A stretch of 28,684 nucleotides of DNA from the NCBI GenBank assembly GCA_003427395.1, contig BFEA01000622.1, positions 855,050 through 883,733 on the forward strand, in the 5' to 3' direction. This document shows, piece after piece, positions 9,182 to 17,400 of the stretch. Numbering within the stretch: position 1 is the stretch's first letter; every line of letters starts with the position of its first letter. The notes under the pieces are model-generated. The model saw nothing but the letters and a program-made list of their open reading frames with translations. It was not told where the DNA came from and ran no database searches. Both the position numbers and the translations under genes were made by a program. The stretch comes from Chara braunii (Eukaryota > Streptophyta > Charophyceae > Charales > Characeae).

Positions 9182-10673
9182 TCACACCGACCTTCCCATG
9201 GGTCCCCCTAGATTTAGCACAAATCGCGGCACTGGCCCCGGAGGCTCCACCGGAGATAGAACCTCTAGTATGGCTTGAGGACAGGTTCTGGAGACTAACG
9301 AGAAAATACAGAAATAGGGACCCGGTGGACGAACATTGGATGCGTCTCCTTCGGACATGGAGGAAACTCCCAACCCGATCGCCCACCCCCGCAAAGGTGG
9401 GAAGAAGTCTTTAGGCAACCTCTATTTGGTACTAGATTAATTACGGACCCCTTTCGGCAAGGTGAGGTGCAACTCAAATCCCCCATGGAGGGGTTGGGTG
9501 AAGCACGGGGTCCGAAGAGACAGGAATGGATGAACTTATTGAAAGTTTTCCCCTTCAAAGAATGCGAGGTTGCCTGCGATATTGCCACTTAACAGAGACA
9601 GCAATGGATGAACTTATTGAAAGTTTTACACTTCAATGGTATACGAACCTTAGAAAGGGCCCCTGCCTAGAAGAAGGGGACCGGGTGGGAGTACCGGGTC
9701 AGGGAGTGCAAGTCTGCCAACTGCATATGATTGTCCAGGACCAAGTGCTGATTGGATGCTTCGACATCACAGGAAAGGACCACTTACAAGGAAGTCGTCA
9801 ACCTTTTATCTGGAAAGAGAGGAGGGATGTCTATCGGATCAGAGTGATTGAGGAGGAGAGGGGTTGAAGGGTTTTTCGACCAATGACTTCGATTGAGGAT
9901 CTCCCCTTCGACCTTGAGGAATGACAGTGGACGTGAAAAAACCAGAAAAATCTGAAAAAAGGGAGGAAGGTGAAACCGGTGGCACTAGCCTCTCTAAAAA
10001 CCAAGACGGTATATCGAATGCTTAGACCAAGGCGCCGACTGAGAGATGTGGTAGAGGATAGATGGCAACGCCATCTTAATATAAACAGCAGTTTGCTCAA
10101 GCCCATCTAGTGGCTCAGAGAATATGGAAAGAGGCCAGCCAAAATCTCTTCCCTGCAATGACAAATTGCCCACCGGTGTTTGCCGACCAACAACTGGCTA
10201 ATTGACCACACGCATTTGAAACAGCAGGGAAGAGTACTCCTTTGGTGCCAAAGGTGCCTCCAAATTTTCCTGGCAAAAAGCGCCCTGAAACGGTGGAACA
10301 CATTCCTACAGTGCCACGCAACCGTTTTGCTATGATATGGTGGGACAGGGTTTGGCGGTATATTGTACCAGGCGCATCATGGCCATGGGACTTTAGACCC
10401 ATACAGCTGGGACACTGCCCCTAGCTCCGAGGAAACACCTTCGAGGAAAACATGTATTGCCTTGGCAGGAGATCCGTCCTGTGGGTAATATGGTGGAGAA
10501 GGTGTATTCTGGAATTGGAGGGGGCCTGGGTGGAAGATGAGAAAGTCACAGAACAACTACGGCTTCTGATTCAGTATGAGATCACGGCGCAATGGCTGGC
10601 TGTGAAGGAAAAATTGAATCGGACAAACACCAAGAAGGATATTGAGGGGTTGTCCTTCTTTGGGCCACACTGA
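9182..10673 (+). pseudogene. Decayed LINE ORF2 C-terminal region, copy C
   Basis: Plus-strand relic of the same LINE family as copies A and B. It opens with TFPWVPLDLAQIAAL, then PLVWLED and LLRTWRKLP (about 9190-9370). After a frameshift come QPLFGTRLITD, an acidic linker with QVLIGCFDITG, DRWQRHLN (about 10050), and the zinc-binding segment HRCLPTNNWL then CQRC (10160-10260). The His and the last Cys of that segment lie in different frames. The final part (10452-10673) matches the copy A block GR-AVLWAIWRRRC-LALEGA and stops after TNTKKDIE. The rest of the C-terminus reappears at 12405. It lacks the RT palm. Confidence 0.75.
9516..9636 (+). repeat. 78-bp in-frame tandem duplication inside LINE copy C
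   Basis: The stretch beginning AGAGACA-GAATGGATGAACT at 9516 recurs 78 bp later at 9594. Both copies contain ATGGATGAACTTATTGAAAG. The period equals 26 codons. It is not evident in the equivalent parts of copies A and B. Confidence 0.7.
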
Positions 10674-11251
10674 TTTTTGGGTCAGATCAGCTATGGCGGT
10701 TGGGGAGAGAGGACAAGGGGTGCTGATGTCTGCGGGGTGAGAGTTGAGAGTGTTGTTCCACTTGGAGGGGGTGGGGCAGGAAGATAGGGGGATCTTTTGC
10801 TTTGCGGGGGCTTACTCTAGGGGGTATTGTATGTGACTGAGGGAGCAGGAGGGGTATCCTGGGGGCTGTTTTGAACTGGGGCGGGGAGGTGAGGGGGCGC
10901 CTTCCGGCGGAGGCAGTAAACAAATAGGGAGTCGTTGTTTGGAGGAGGGGAGTAATCCCTTTGGCTCTTGTGACCCCTAGGTATCCGAGACTTCAATAGG
11001 CGCTGAAGTTTCCATGGGGAGAGAGGGTTGTTCTTCTCCCTCTCTTCCCCTCTCCCTGTGGGAACAGTGGACGCTTGATTTTTCCTAACAAATTTTTGAA
11101 AATTCTTGCTAGTATAATCTTAGTTGACGCCAGATAGCAGGAAGGGGAAGATTGGTCCTAAGGTTGCTTGGTAAGTGTGGTGGGTACGCGGGCAGAGGAG
11201 GGATTAGTGTTCAGGGGATAGGTCTAATTAGACGGGCAGGGTGGGGTGACA

Positions 11252-12140
11252 ATGGTCGGTGCTGGAGCGAGGTGCTCTGTAACGAGGGGGGGGGCTTGAG
11301 ACTATTGGAGCTATGTTGAGGGTGGAAGGCATAACCATCCTGTTCAACGCAGCTGAAGCCGGGGCAGTAATCCAGTAACCTTGAGGGTTTTTCAACTAAG
11401 GAAGTTGTCGAGGGAGGAAGACACTTTCTGACCGTCAAAATCAGCTCGGTCGGTACTGGGGCAGTTGGTGTTGCCCTGTCATCCTAGCAGGGGGGGTATG
11501 AGACCAGGCGAGTTCTGGTGCGAGGACTGAACATCTGGGCTACGGTCTTTCCTCTGTGGTGCGAGGAGAGAGTTGGAGGGTTGGTGGTTTTTGTTTTCCT
11601 CTCTTTCTGTGTTTAGGCCAATCAGACTTTTCTCGTATGTCCTTAGTCTAAGTTCTTATGAAATTTTCTGGTCGGTTTCTGCCTATGATCATGGAGATTG
11701 TGGATATAATGTCCGGGGGGAAGGAGAAGGTGAGAACTGAAAGATGGGAGGAAGCAAGGGGGGTTCAACATGGGAAGGGACGTCTGTCTAAGTAAGTAGG
11801 TCAGAAGGACAAAGTTGGGACGACGCAGACCGGTGCTGGAGCTTTTGCTCTGTAACGTGGGGGAGCAAGAGGTCTGTGGAGTTATGTCGAGGGAGGAAGG
11901 CATAACCAGTTTGTCCGACGTAGCTGATGCTGGGGGATTTCCCTGTAACTTAGGGGTGTGTGGCTAATCGAGAGTGTCGAGGGAGGAAGGCACTCTTTGT
12001 CGTCTGAACCAGGCTGGTCGGTACTGGGGAAGTCTGTGTTGCTCTGTAATCCTAGCATAGGGGGGTATAAGATCAGCTGAGTTCTGGTACGAGGACTGAA
12101 CGCTTGGACTTAACGTTTTTTCGCTGGTTGAAAGGGAGGT
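11252..12140 (+). repeat. Nested tandem repeat: ~575-bp spaced duplication of ~100-bp modules
   Basis: 11252-11560 and 11827-12135 are similar over about 300 bp. Within each, modules of about 90-115 bp recur with the pattern CGGT-CTGG, CTGTAA, a G run and TCGAGGGAGGAAGGCA. Instances of the last motif are near 11309 (degenerate), 11408, 11887 and 11975. The array makes up much of the inserted segment at 10649-12412. No coding frame follows the periodicity. Confidence 0.65.
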
Positions 12141-12329
12141 GTAAACAGTAGGAGGTTTAGTTAGGATCTTCTGTTTCCAGGTTGGATTGTGGCCGGGTAG
12201 ATCATAGGCAGTTTTTTCTGAGAACTGTAGTTGTTTCTCATAGGTAATTGACAGATTGTTCTCCTAGCGAAAGCTGTGTAATGGCCCCGGAACTTCAAAG
12301 GTGTTGCATATTCTCAGTTGTACTTCAAA

Positions 12330-12383
12330 GGGACGCTGAGCCCGGTTCTCAGCACGTGATGCTCCCCACGAATAGATTGGAGC
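12330..12383 (+). repeat. Retroposon 3' cassette, copy C3, with poly(A)
   Basis: The most informative copy. Stem 1 is GCTGAG with CTCAGC, where the others have GCTGGA with TCCAGC, so two base pairs changed together. Stem 2 is CGTG with CACG, where the others have GGTG with CACC, again a paired change. The loop GCTCC and downstream GGAGC still match. An A-rich tail follows at 12393-12412. Confidence 0.8.
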
Positions 12384-12404
12384 TTTTGTCCCAAAAAAAA
12401 AAGA

Positions 12405-12674
12405 AAAAAAAAGACATTGACCAACTCATCTCCCGCTTCTGTGAAGATTGGCTGGGTAGCAAAAGTAAGCTGGGCAAAAGATAAGCAAGTCCAGCAACAC
12501 GCTTCACGACAGGATCATCAGTCAGCACCCTCGGATTTGGAAAGGGACTACTCACTGCATTTCCATGAGTGGGCCAAGGTGGATCCGAGGGAACCATTAC
12601 GACCGGCCGATGATTTGAATGACCCCTTTCCCCCCCATCCACTATCGTTGGAAGAATGCTTGTGGGACGGTTGA
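12405..12674 (+). pseudogene. Extreme C-terminus of LINE copy C
   Basis: Holds KKDIDQLISRFCEDWLG, then after a frame change DYSLHFHEWAKVDPREPL and the end SLEECLWDG. These match the C-terminal module of copies A (CMDWLGG, FHDW) and B (CGDWLGG, NDWTGLDP). It resumes where the copy at 9182-10673 breaks off. The module follows the zinc-binding segment, and I cannot assign it to a named domain. Confidence 0.65.
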
Positions 12675-12713
12675 AGTGCCATCAGAATTCTTTTTCGATT
12701 TGCTCCTCAGTAA

Positions 12714-13084
12714 GACAGCCATGAGGCCCGGTGGCCCCCGGACCCAAGATGGCATTTTGTGTCTGTTACTGTGTGTCTGTGCGTTCTCAGGTACAACCCC
12801 GCCGCGGTCAATCCCCTGAGTCTCAGGGCAATCGATGCTGGCAGGGGGGCGAGCCAAAATTTTTCCACACAGTGTCACGCATTCAGACAGGGCAGTCATG
12901 GGCAACAGCCGATGGCTGGAAGGCTTGGAGACAGCCATGAAGCCCGGTGCCCCCCGGACCCCAGATGGCATCTGGTGTTTTTGTCTGTTGATTTTGAGTT
13001 CTCCCAGGCCATCGACATCTACTGTTCACATACAGACCCTGCGCAGTCAATCCCCTGGAGTTCAGGGCAATCAATGCTGGCAGG
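12714..13084 (+). repeat. Direct duplication of a retroposon tail module
   Basis: 12714-12845 and 12930-13084 are related. Each starts GACAGCCATGA-GCCCGG and ends in CAGTCAATCCCCTG, then CAGGGCAATC-ATGCTGGCAG. The end module also occurs on the minus strand at 177-226. The second copy is followed 40-odd bases later by an A-rich stretch (13127-13140), so this may be the 3' end of another poly(A)-tailed family. Short ORFs here are not convincing. Confidence 0.6.
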
Positions 13085-13346
13085 TCCCTATGCTTCCAAT
13101 GACGACACACATGAACCATTGTACTAAAAAAAAAAAGAAACAAGTGCGGTAGTACCACACTTTCAAACTGTAAAGGCAAAAAAAACACTAATGGGCAACG
13201 AAAAACTGGCCGTAGTTCGAAAAGGCAAAGATAACAGTAATGGGCAGTAACCTCACACCCCGACTTCAAAAAGTGCGCTGGCGTCACATCCACGGTGGTC
13301 CCAGCCCGTGGCCGCGCGGTAAGGAGTTTTTTTTTTTTTTTTTTTT

Positions 13347-13475
13347 NNNNNNNNNNNNNNNNNNNNNNNNNNNNNNNNNNNNNNNNNNNNNNNNNNNNNN
13401 NNNNNNNNNNNNNNNNNNNNNNNNNNNNNNNNNNNNNNNNNNNNNNNNNNNNNNNNNNNNNNNNNNNNNNNNNNN
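13347..13475. other. Assembly gap (129 N)
   Basis: Run of N between a T run (13327-13346) and a tandem array of palindromes. Both neighbours are hard to assemble. The true length is unknown, and reading frames crossing it are meaningless. Confidence 0.99.
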
Positions 13476-13640
13476 CCACGGCCGAGATGTCTCGGCCACA
13501 CCCCAGATTGGCCACGACCGAAATGTCTCGGCCACACCCCATGGTCGGGCCACGGCCAGGATGTCTCGGCCACACCCAGGATTGGCCACGGCCGAGATGT
13601 CTCGGCCGCACCCCAGATTGGCCACGGCCAAAATATTTTT
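13476..13640 (+). repeat. Tandem array of 36-38-bp palindromic units
   Basis: Four units (13476, 13512, 13550, 13586) and a partial fifth (13622). Each contains GGCCGAGA-TG-TCTCGGCC or a variant, an 8-bp inverted repeat with a 2-nt spacer. The array abuts the gap, so its real copy number is unknown. Confidence 0.9.
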
Positions 13641-13898
13641 CACCGGCCCGGTACTTGGGAACAGACCGGTACCCAGACCGGTACCGTGCCTGCGGCACAG
13701 CCACCCATTTAAAACTGCCACAACCGCTCATATCAGACTTCGGCCTCGACGTTATTGCACTCCCATGTTTCGCTTGCCTTTTCGAAGTCGGGCCCCGACG
13801 AATATGCCCACAGATGTTTTTTTTGCCCTTTCGAAACTATTTTGTGCCACAAACGCACTTGCCCCAAAAAAAAAAGATGTACTCAAGGATGTATTCAT

Positions 13899-13951
13899 GG
13901 AACGCTGGACCCAGTTTCCAGCAGGTGACGCTCCCAACCAATAGACGGAGC
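13899..13951 (+). repeat. Retroposon 3' cassette, copy C4
   Basis: Starts GGAACGC. Stem 1 is GCTGGA, loop CCCAGTT, TCCAGC. The pseudoknot pairs loop CGCTCC with downstream GGAGCG over six bases, and stem 2 has lost one pair (CAACC). AATAGA is kept. No poly(A) follows directly. Instead a second strong hairpin lies at 13967-14009. Confidence 0.75.
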
Positions 13952-13966
13952 GGCCCACTAGGCAAA

Positions 13967-14009
13967 GCCTCAATCCCGGTGGTTCTCTTACCACCACTGG
14001 GATAGAGGC
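13967..14009 (+). repeat. Hairpin downstream of cassette C4
   Basis: GCCTC, ATCCC and GGTGGT pair with ACCACC, GGGAT and GAGGC around a TCTCTT loop, with small internal bulges. Its position after the cassette parallels the 12-bp hairpin at 25-62 after copy C1. Confidence 0.65.
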
Positions 14010-14286
14010 CTTGCACAAGGACCCCAGGGCCTGCACTGGAGCACAACCCTAATTGACAACCGAGGCCAAAGGGGTTACAGGTAGTTGCACCACCTGCCAA
14101 CGGCGAAGGTGATGAATGCAACACCGTGTCCAGATGCATCATCTCCACACGTGTTCCACATGTTGACAGATGGCAAGTGGTGCTTGGCCTCGTTAAAGAA
14201 TAATCCAAAGGAAGACCGAACCTGTCCTGGGCGGAAGACTAGTCCTCTGGGCCGTGTGGTAGAAACGCTGCGCATATACACCAACT

Positions 14287-14357
14287 GGCCTACTAGCTCA
14301 GTTGGTACACCCCTGACCTGAATTTTTGAAATACAGACCCAAGTTTGAACTGCACTA
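14287..14357 (+). repeat. tRNA-derived SINE-like head (degenerate)
   Basis: Contains a near-perfect RNA polymerase III A box (TAGCTCAGTTGG, 14293-14304) and, about 40 nt later, a degenerate B box (AGTTTGAACTG). Spacing fits a tRNA. The acceptor and D stems do not pair, so it is not a working tRNA gene. It is best read as the 5' head of an old SINE or a tRNA pseudogene, and no clear anticodon can be assigned. Confidence 0.5.
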
Positions 14358-14515
14358 AGAGCAGATGACTGAAATACTACAATTCTGTCAATTCTGAAGG
14401 GGCACGAATAGAGGGGGCAGAACCACCACTACCTTCCGCAGTGTAGTCCCAGGCGGGAATGTAACCTACCTATATCGCATTCTTTGGGGACCGGGCCGCC
14501 TTTGGGGCGCCGTTG

Positions 14516-14570
14516 ATAAATTTAAGGGGAAACTACGCGGGAGTCACAAAAATGAGTTATAATTGCACTA
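14516..14570 (+). repeat. AGGGGTAACTA-family repeat, copy 2
   Basis: Reads TTTAAGGGGAAACTACGCGG, then GAGTCAC and GAGTTATAATTGCAC. It matches minus-strand 17218-17266 and, more weakly, 8861-8904. It runs straight into the hairpin at 14573. Confidence 0.5.
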
Positions 14571-14572
14571 TT

Positions 14573-14672
14573 GGCCAAGATACAGTTTTGAATTGCAGTT
14601 CGGGCAATGTATACAACCCACCTTTCTGGGCAGGTAGGGTGCCCGAAGTGCAATTGCAAACTGTATCTTGGC
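14573..14672. repeat. 100-bp hairpin with 34-bp arms
   Basis: Arms 14573-14606 and 14639-14672 pair at 31 of 34 positions around a 32-33-nt loop. Ends are GGCCAAGATACAGTTT and its complement. Size and pairing resemble a MITE stem or a small-RNA precursor. It contains no coding frame. Confidence 0.75.
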
Positions 14673-14702
14673 CCCCCCCTTTTTTTTTTTTTAATACAAA
14701 CA

Positions 14703-14752
14703 GCTCCATCTATTGGTGGGGAGCATTACCTGCTGGAAAACGGGTCCAGCGT
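14703..14752 (-). repeat. Retroposon 3' cassette, copy C5, with poly(A)
   Basis: Minus strand: GCTGGA, CCCGTTT, TCCAGC, then GGT, a loop with GCTCC, ACC, AATAGA and GGAGC. Poly(A) follows (T run 14681-14692). The leading GGG is missing, because the cassette abuts the LTR-like end TGTGACGCC at 14753. Confidence 0.8.
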
Positions 14753-14895
14753 TGTGACGCCGAACCTCACGCCCAGCGCGACTTCCTGTTAGGAGTGGGA
14801 TGGGGCCCCGAAAGTGCAAAAAGGGGTGTGCCAAGGATTTTTGGAAATTGAAGTGGAGTCCCAGGTCATAACTGAGATCTCCCGTGGCAAGCTTA
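14753..14895. repeat. LTR-like terminal repeat, copy 1
   Basis: Begins TGTGACGCC and shares about 130 bp with 26574-26705, including GCGACTTCCT, CCGAAAGTGC, CCAAGGATTTT, GTGGAGTCCCA and AACTGAGATCTCC. A weaker relative is at 22813. The two good copies have different left flanks and diverge exactly at TGTGACGCC, so this is a true element boundary. An LTR end is likely but not proven. Confidence 0.55.
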
Positions 14896-14950
14896 GGGGT
14901 AGTTGAGCAAGTTGGTAATCCCGAGTTATATTGGACTTCGGGAGACCGGG

Positions 14951-15535
14951 CTACCTCCGGTGCAAGTGCCGTTGCCGCGGTCGGTCCCATATCTGATGGA
15001 CCCTCGGGACGCTGTGTGTGTCGCGCTGGGCGATCAGCCGCTGGCGCCGCTCATGGCAGATTTCGGAATCCGACGAGGCTGGTCTCAGTCGGAGGCTGTG
15101 AGATCGCCGGTCCGCCTCAGTCCGGGTTCGGCAAATAAATCCTGCTGTGCGGTAATCGTGGTCTTGCTGACACTCTGAGCACAGGGTCCGTGGCCAGTGA
15201 GGGCCGATCGCACCCCAAGGGACCGCTGTAAGGCAGTGAAAGGGGACTACGAGGCGGTAGGGAGGGCAATTAGTCTCTACGATGGCTATTCCAGGTTCAG
15301 CGATGACGTGGCGTGTATGCGAGTGGGGAAAGTGGGGCAAAAAGGTAATTGCGCTTAAGGCCTGTTCAATGCCCCACTCGCATACGCGCTCCGTTCCAGT
15401 GTGGTAAGGGAATTCCGAAAACGGGGCCCGGGGTTGCACAGTCTGATAGGCACGCTCCTGTTCCCAATGTTCCCAGAATCGTTGATGCCTTAGACTCTCG
15501 GGATCCGTGACGTAAAAAGGGGTCTCAACGTTCAT
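14951..15535 (-). CDS. Uncharacterised ORF, possible transposon-borne family (copy 1)
   Basis: A 194-codon open frame on the minus strand. The first ~120 residues are homologous to the frame at 27484-27884: M-x4-PF-x-(V/I)TD-x2-SLR near the start, then WE. Later come AIVETNCPP, FHCLTAVPWGAIGPHWP and CSEC. The partner copy reads AIETNFPP, FHNLTVVPWDAIAPYWP and CSEC. Two-copy conservation of the frame supports real coding. The last ~70 residues are Arg/His-rich and not seen in the partner, so the true end may be earlier. I do not recognise the family. It lies just inside an LTR-like end (14753-14895), which suggests a retrotransposon gene. It also contains an 18-bp inverted repeat at the DNA level. 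Confidence 0.5.
   Translation of the reverse strand: MNVETPFYVTDPESLRHQRFWEHWEQERAYQTVQPRAPFSEFPYHTGTERVCEWGIEQALSAITFLPHFPHSHTRHVIAEPGIAIVETNCPPYRLVVPFHCLTAVPWGAIGPHWPRTLCSECQQDHDYRTAGFICRTRTEADRRSHSLRLRPASSDSEICHERRQRLIAQRDTHSVPRVHQIWDRPRQRHLHRR
15311..15389. repeat. Inverted repeat inside the uncharacterised ORF
   Basis: GCGTGTATGCGAGTGGGG (15311-15328) pairs with 15372-15389 at 17 of 18 positions, loop about 43 nt. It lies within the 14951-15535 reading frame. Confidence 0.7.
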
Positions 15536-15659
15536 ACCGACCGAGAAGGGTCGATCCCATTATAGGCTTCCGCGAGGCCTGACCATGCAAAACGTAGGTA
15601 CTTCCTTTCTCCTCCCCTCCTTTTCAAAAGCACAATCCCGTATCTGCCGCGCATGCATG

Positions 15660-15671
15660 CACGCTATAAAT
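15660..15671 (+). promoter_or_regulatory. TATA-box-like motif shared with an LTR edge
   Basis: CACGCTATAAAT. The identical 12-mer occurs on the minus strand at 24531-24542, about 360 bp before a primer-binding site. The match suggests a second copy of the same promoter, perhaps a diverged LTR. No supported gene lies downstream, so activity is unknown. Confidence 0.35.
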
Positions 15672-15929
15672 CTTGCGAGCGAGATTAAAGCTCTCTCTAA
15701 AACTTCGGGAAAACTCCAAGGATTAGTGCGATCAGTGAGGGTCGGCTAACGTGTAAGTGAAGAGGTGAGTTGATGTGGCAGTTGGGCGACCCGACGAGCT
15801 GGTGCCAAGTATGTGGGGTTGACGTGCGGGCCGGGATGGACTGTGGTGCACGGGCTAACCTGGCTTGCGTACACAGACCAAGCGGGGTGACAACTCCGTG
15901 AGTGATGCGAGACTACGGACTGTCCACAT

Positions 15930-15931
<2 letters not shown>

Positions 15932-15982
<51 letters not shown>
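15932..15982 (+). repeat. (GA)n microsatellite
   Basis: About 25 uninterrupted GA dinucleotides. Confidence 0.98.
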
Positions 15983-15983
<1 letters not shown>

Positions 15984-15985
<2 letters not shown>

Positions 15986-17210
15986 AAAAAACGGGTGTGA
16001 ATTCTGACCTTCCTTTTTCTGTCCTTTGTACAAAATTTTTGGTCTCGGGCGAAACACCATCATTTTTATCTTCGATCTATTTCCTTTTTGTGCTGATCCA
16101 CTCTCCCTCCTTCTCTTTGATGCTTGACGATGGTTGGGAATTAAAACGTCTTGAGTTGTGGGATGTATGTGCCAATCTGCGCCTCATCTTTGCATGAATG
16201 AATGCATGTATGTACGAGGATCTGGCGAACGCATCACTGAATGGTTGCGCTGTGCGCCGGGGAAGAGTTGTGAGATTGCCATTTGATTTCTTGTTGATAT
16301 GAATGAATGGGGTATGACTCTGTCGAAAGCAAGGATGTTTGGGTTGGTGAGCAGTTGCCTTCTGCTGTGCATGACACGTGTTTTCACTTGGATTAGATGA
16401 TCGCATGTTGGACTTTTGAAGGACCACCGAGGACACCAGAAACAGTTTCGTTGACCGCAGGCGTGATCTCGAGTGCCCCTGTGTAAGTGCGACCGCCAGG
16501 ACGCGGCTTACACGCGGATACACGAGACCGTAGCCACTCTCCACGCATCGATCTGAGCATGCAACGTCTTGGCCAGTCAGATCGTAGGGAGGCACATGCA
16601 TAGCAGGAAGAAAGGAGGCGGGAAGAAGGCAAGAGAATCAAGAAGAGAGATACAGCTACAATTGCGCCCGCCAAAAGTTAGAGTTACATGCAAGATTAAG
16701 GGCGCCACTCAGTCAGAACTTTGCTCCCGCCGCAGGAAGGCGCGCGCAAGCAAGAAGCACAATGCGGCAAAAATTTCGAAGTTCCTAAATTCCTATCTAA
16801 ATCCGAATTGCAGAAAAAGAAAATTCCTAAGAACGAAAAACTTGAAAAACAATTCCGAGGAGCCCACGGGGGCTCGGCATCAGTTGAAAGAAAATTTTGA
16901 AAAAGAAAAATGATGTTCCCGTGCGGTCATCGCGCCAAAATTCCTGTTCCGCTTCGCCCCAGCAGAACAAGAAAGAACCTATGGCAACCGTTGTTGATTG
17001 CGCCTGTCGTGGCGCGCCCCCCTCGACCGTCCGCCCGGGACTTTCCCGGCCCTGGCCCGACATCACTGAAGAGAGAAAAGAAAAAGCGAGGATACCCATG
17101 CAATTTGCCCTGTCGATCTCGTCTCCCACACTTCGCCCGATTAGCCCGATCCGTTCCCCAAAAGCAGCGTCACGCAGAAAGTAGCACGGTTATGGAAGAC
17201 AGTTCGTCAC
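15984..17210. other. No supported feature
   Basis: Mixed-composition DNA. Short open frames (for example 95 codons at 16897-17184) are Arg/Ser/Pro-rich, with no domain and no homologous copy. An A-rich stretch at 16760-16920 resembles 24720-24860 (both have GCAAAAATTT and GAA-TTCCTA), which may reflect a shared old repeat. Confidence 0.5.
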
Positions 17211-17217
17211 AGCGTAG

Positions 17218-17266
17218 TGCAATTATAACTCGTTTTTTTGACTCTACTGAAGTTACCCCTAAATTT
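17218..17266 (-). repeat. AGGGGTAACTA-family repeat, copy 3
   Basis: On the minus strand: AAATTTAGGGGTAACTTC, GAGTC and GAGTTATAATTGCAC. It matches copy 2 at 14516-14570 and leads into the mini-element at 17260-17400. Confidence 0.5.
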
Positions 17267-17400
17267 AAACCACCAGTACCTTTCCCAGGCATTTTGCCGA
17301 GACGGGGAGAGGCCGAATGGCAGCGGCGGCCAGACTTGGCCGCAAAGCTTGGCGTGCCGGGCCTGCGGCCGACATATGGGAAAGGTGCTGGCCATTTAGG
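17260..17400. repeat. Mini inverted-repeat element
   Basis: The left end carries the CCTAAATTTAAACC-CCAGTACCTTTCCC motif. The right end, reversed, reads CCTAAATGGCCAGCACCTTTCCC. Length is about 140 bp. The left end is the fifth copy of the motif clustered at 8624-9164. Confidence 0.5.

Larger units (their letters stand above)
10649..12412 (+). mobile_element. Non-coding poly(A)-tailed retroposon inserted in LINE copy C
   Basis: A 1.76-kb G-rich segment separates two pieces of the LINE frame that should be adjacent: KKDIE ending about 10648 and KKDIDQL starting about 12405. The segment ends with the 3' cassette (12330-12383) and an A-rich tail (12393-12412). Flanks look like a diverged target-site duplication (AAGAAGGATATTGA left, AAAAAGACATTGA right). 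No ORF with a recognisable domain lies inside. This fits a non-autonomous retroposon mobilised by LINE machinery. The alternative is two unrelated LINE fragments brought together by chance. Confidence 0.5.
13125..13876. repeat. Diverged inverted repeat spanning an assembly gap
   Basis: 13125-13260 and the reverse complement of about 13745-13876 share ordered blocks: AAGTGCG, AAAGGCAAAAAAAACA, TGGGCA, TTCGAAAAGGCAA and CCCGACTTC. Overall similarity is moderate. The arms enclose the gap and the palindromic array at 13476-13640. It looks like an old foldback element. Confidence 0.5.

Noticed and set aside
13476-13640. CRISPR-like array
   Set aside because: Units are directly adjacent with no unique spacers, and the genome is eukaryotic.
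12883-13944. ORFs of 230-280 codons spanning the N run
   Set aside because: They are open only because N codons are not counted as stops. The parts outside the gap are palindromic repeats.
16036-16051. TGGTCTCGGGCGAAAC as a second primer-binding site about 370 bp after the TATA motif at 15660
   Set aside because: Spacing is suggestive, but I cannot match it to a tRNA 3' end with confidence, and no LTR boundary is visible.
16897-17184. 95-codon plus-strand ORF
   Set aside because: Arg/Ser/Pro-rich, no domain, no homologous copy in the window, and another frame is equally open. Likely chance.
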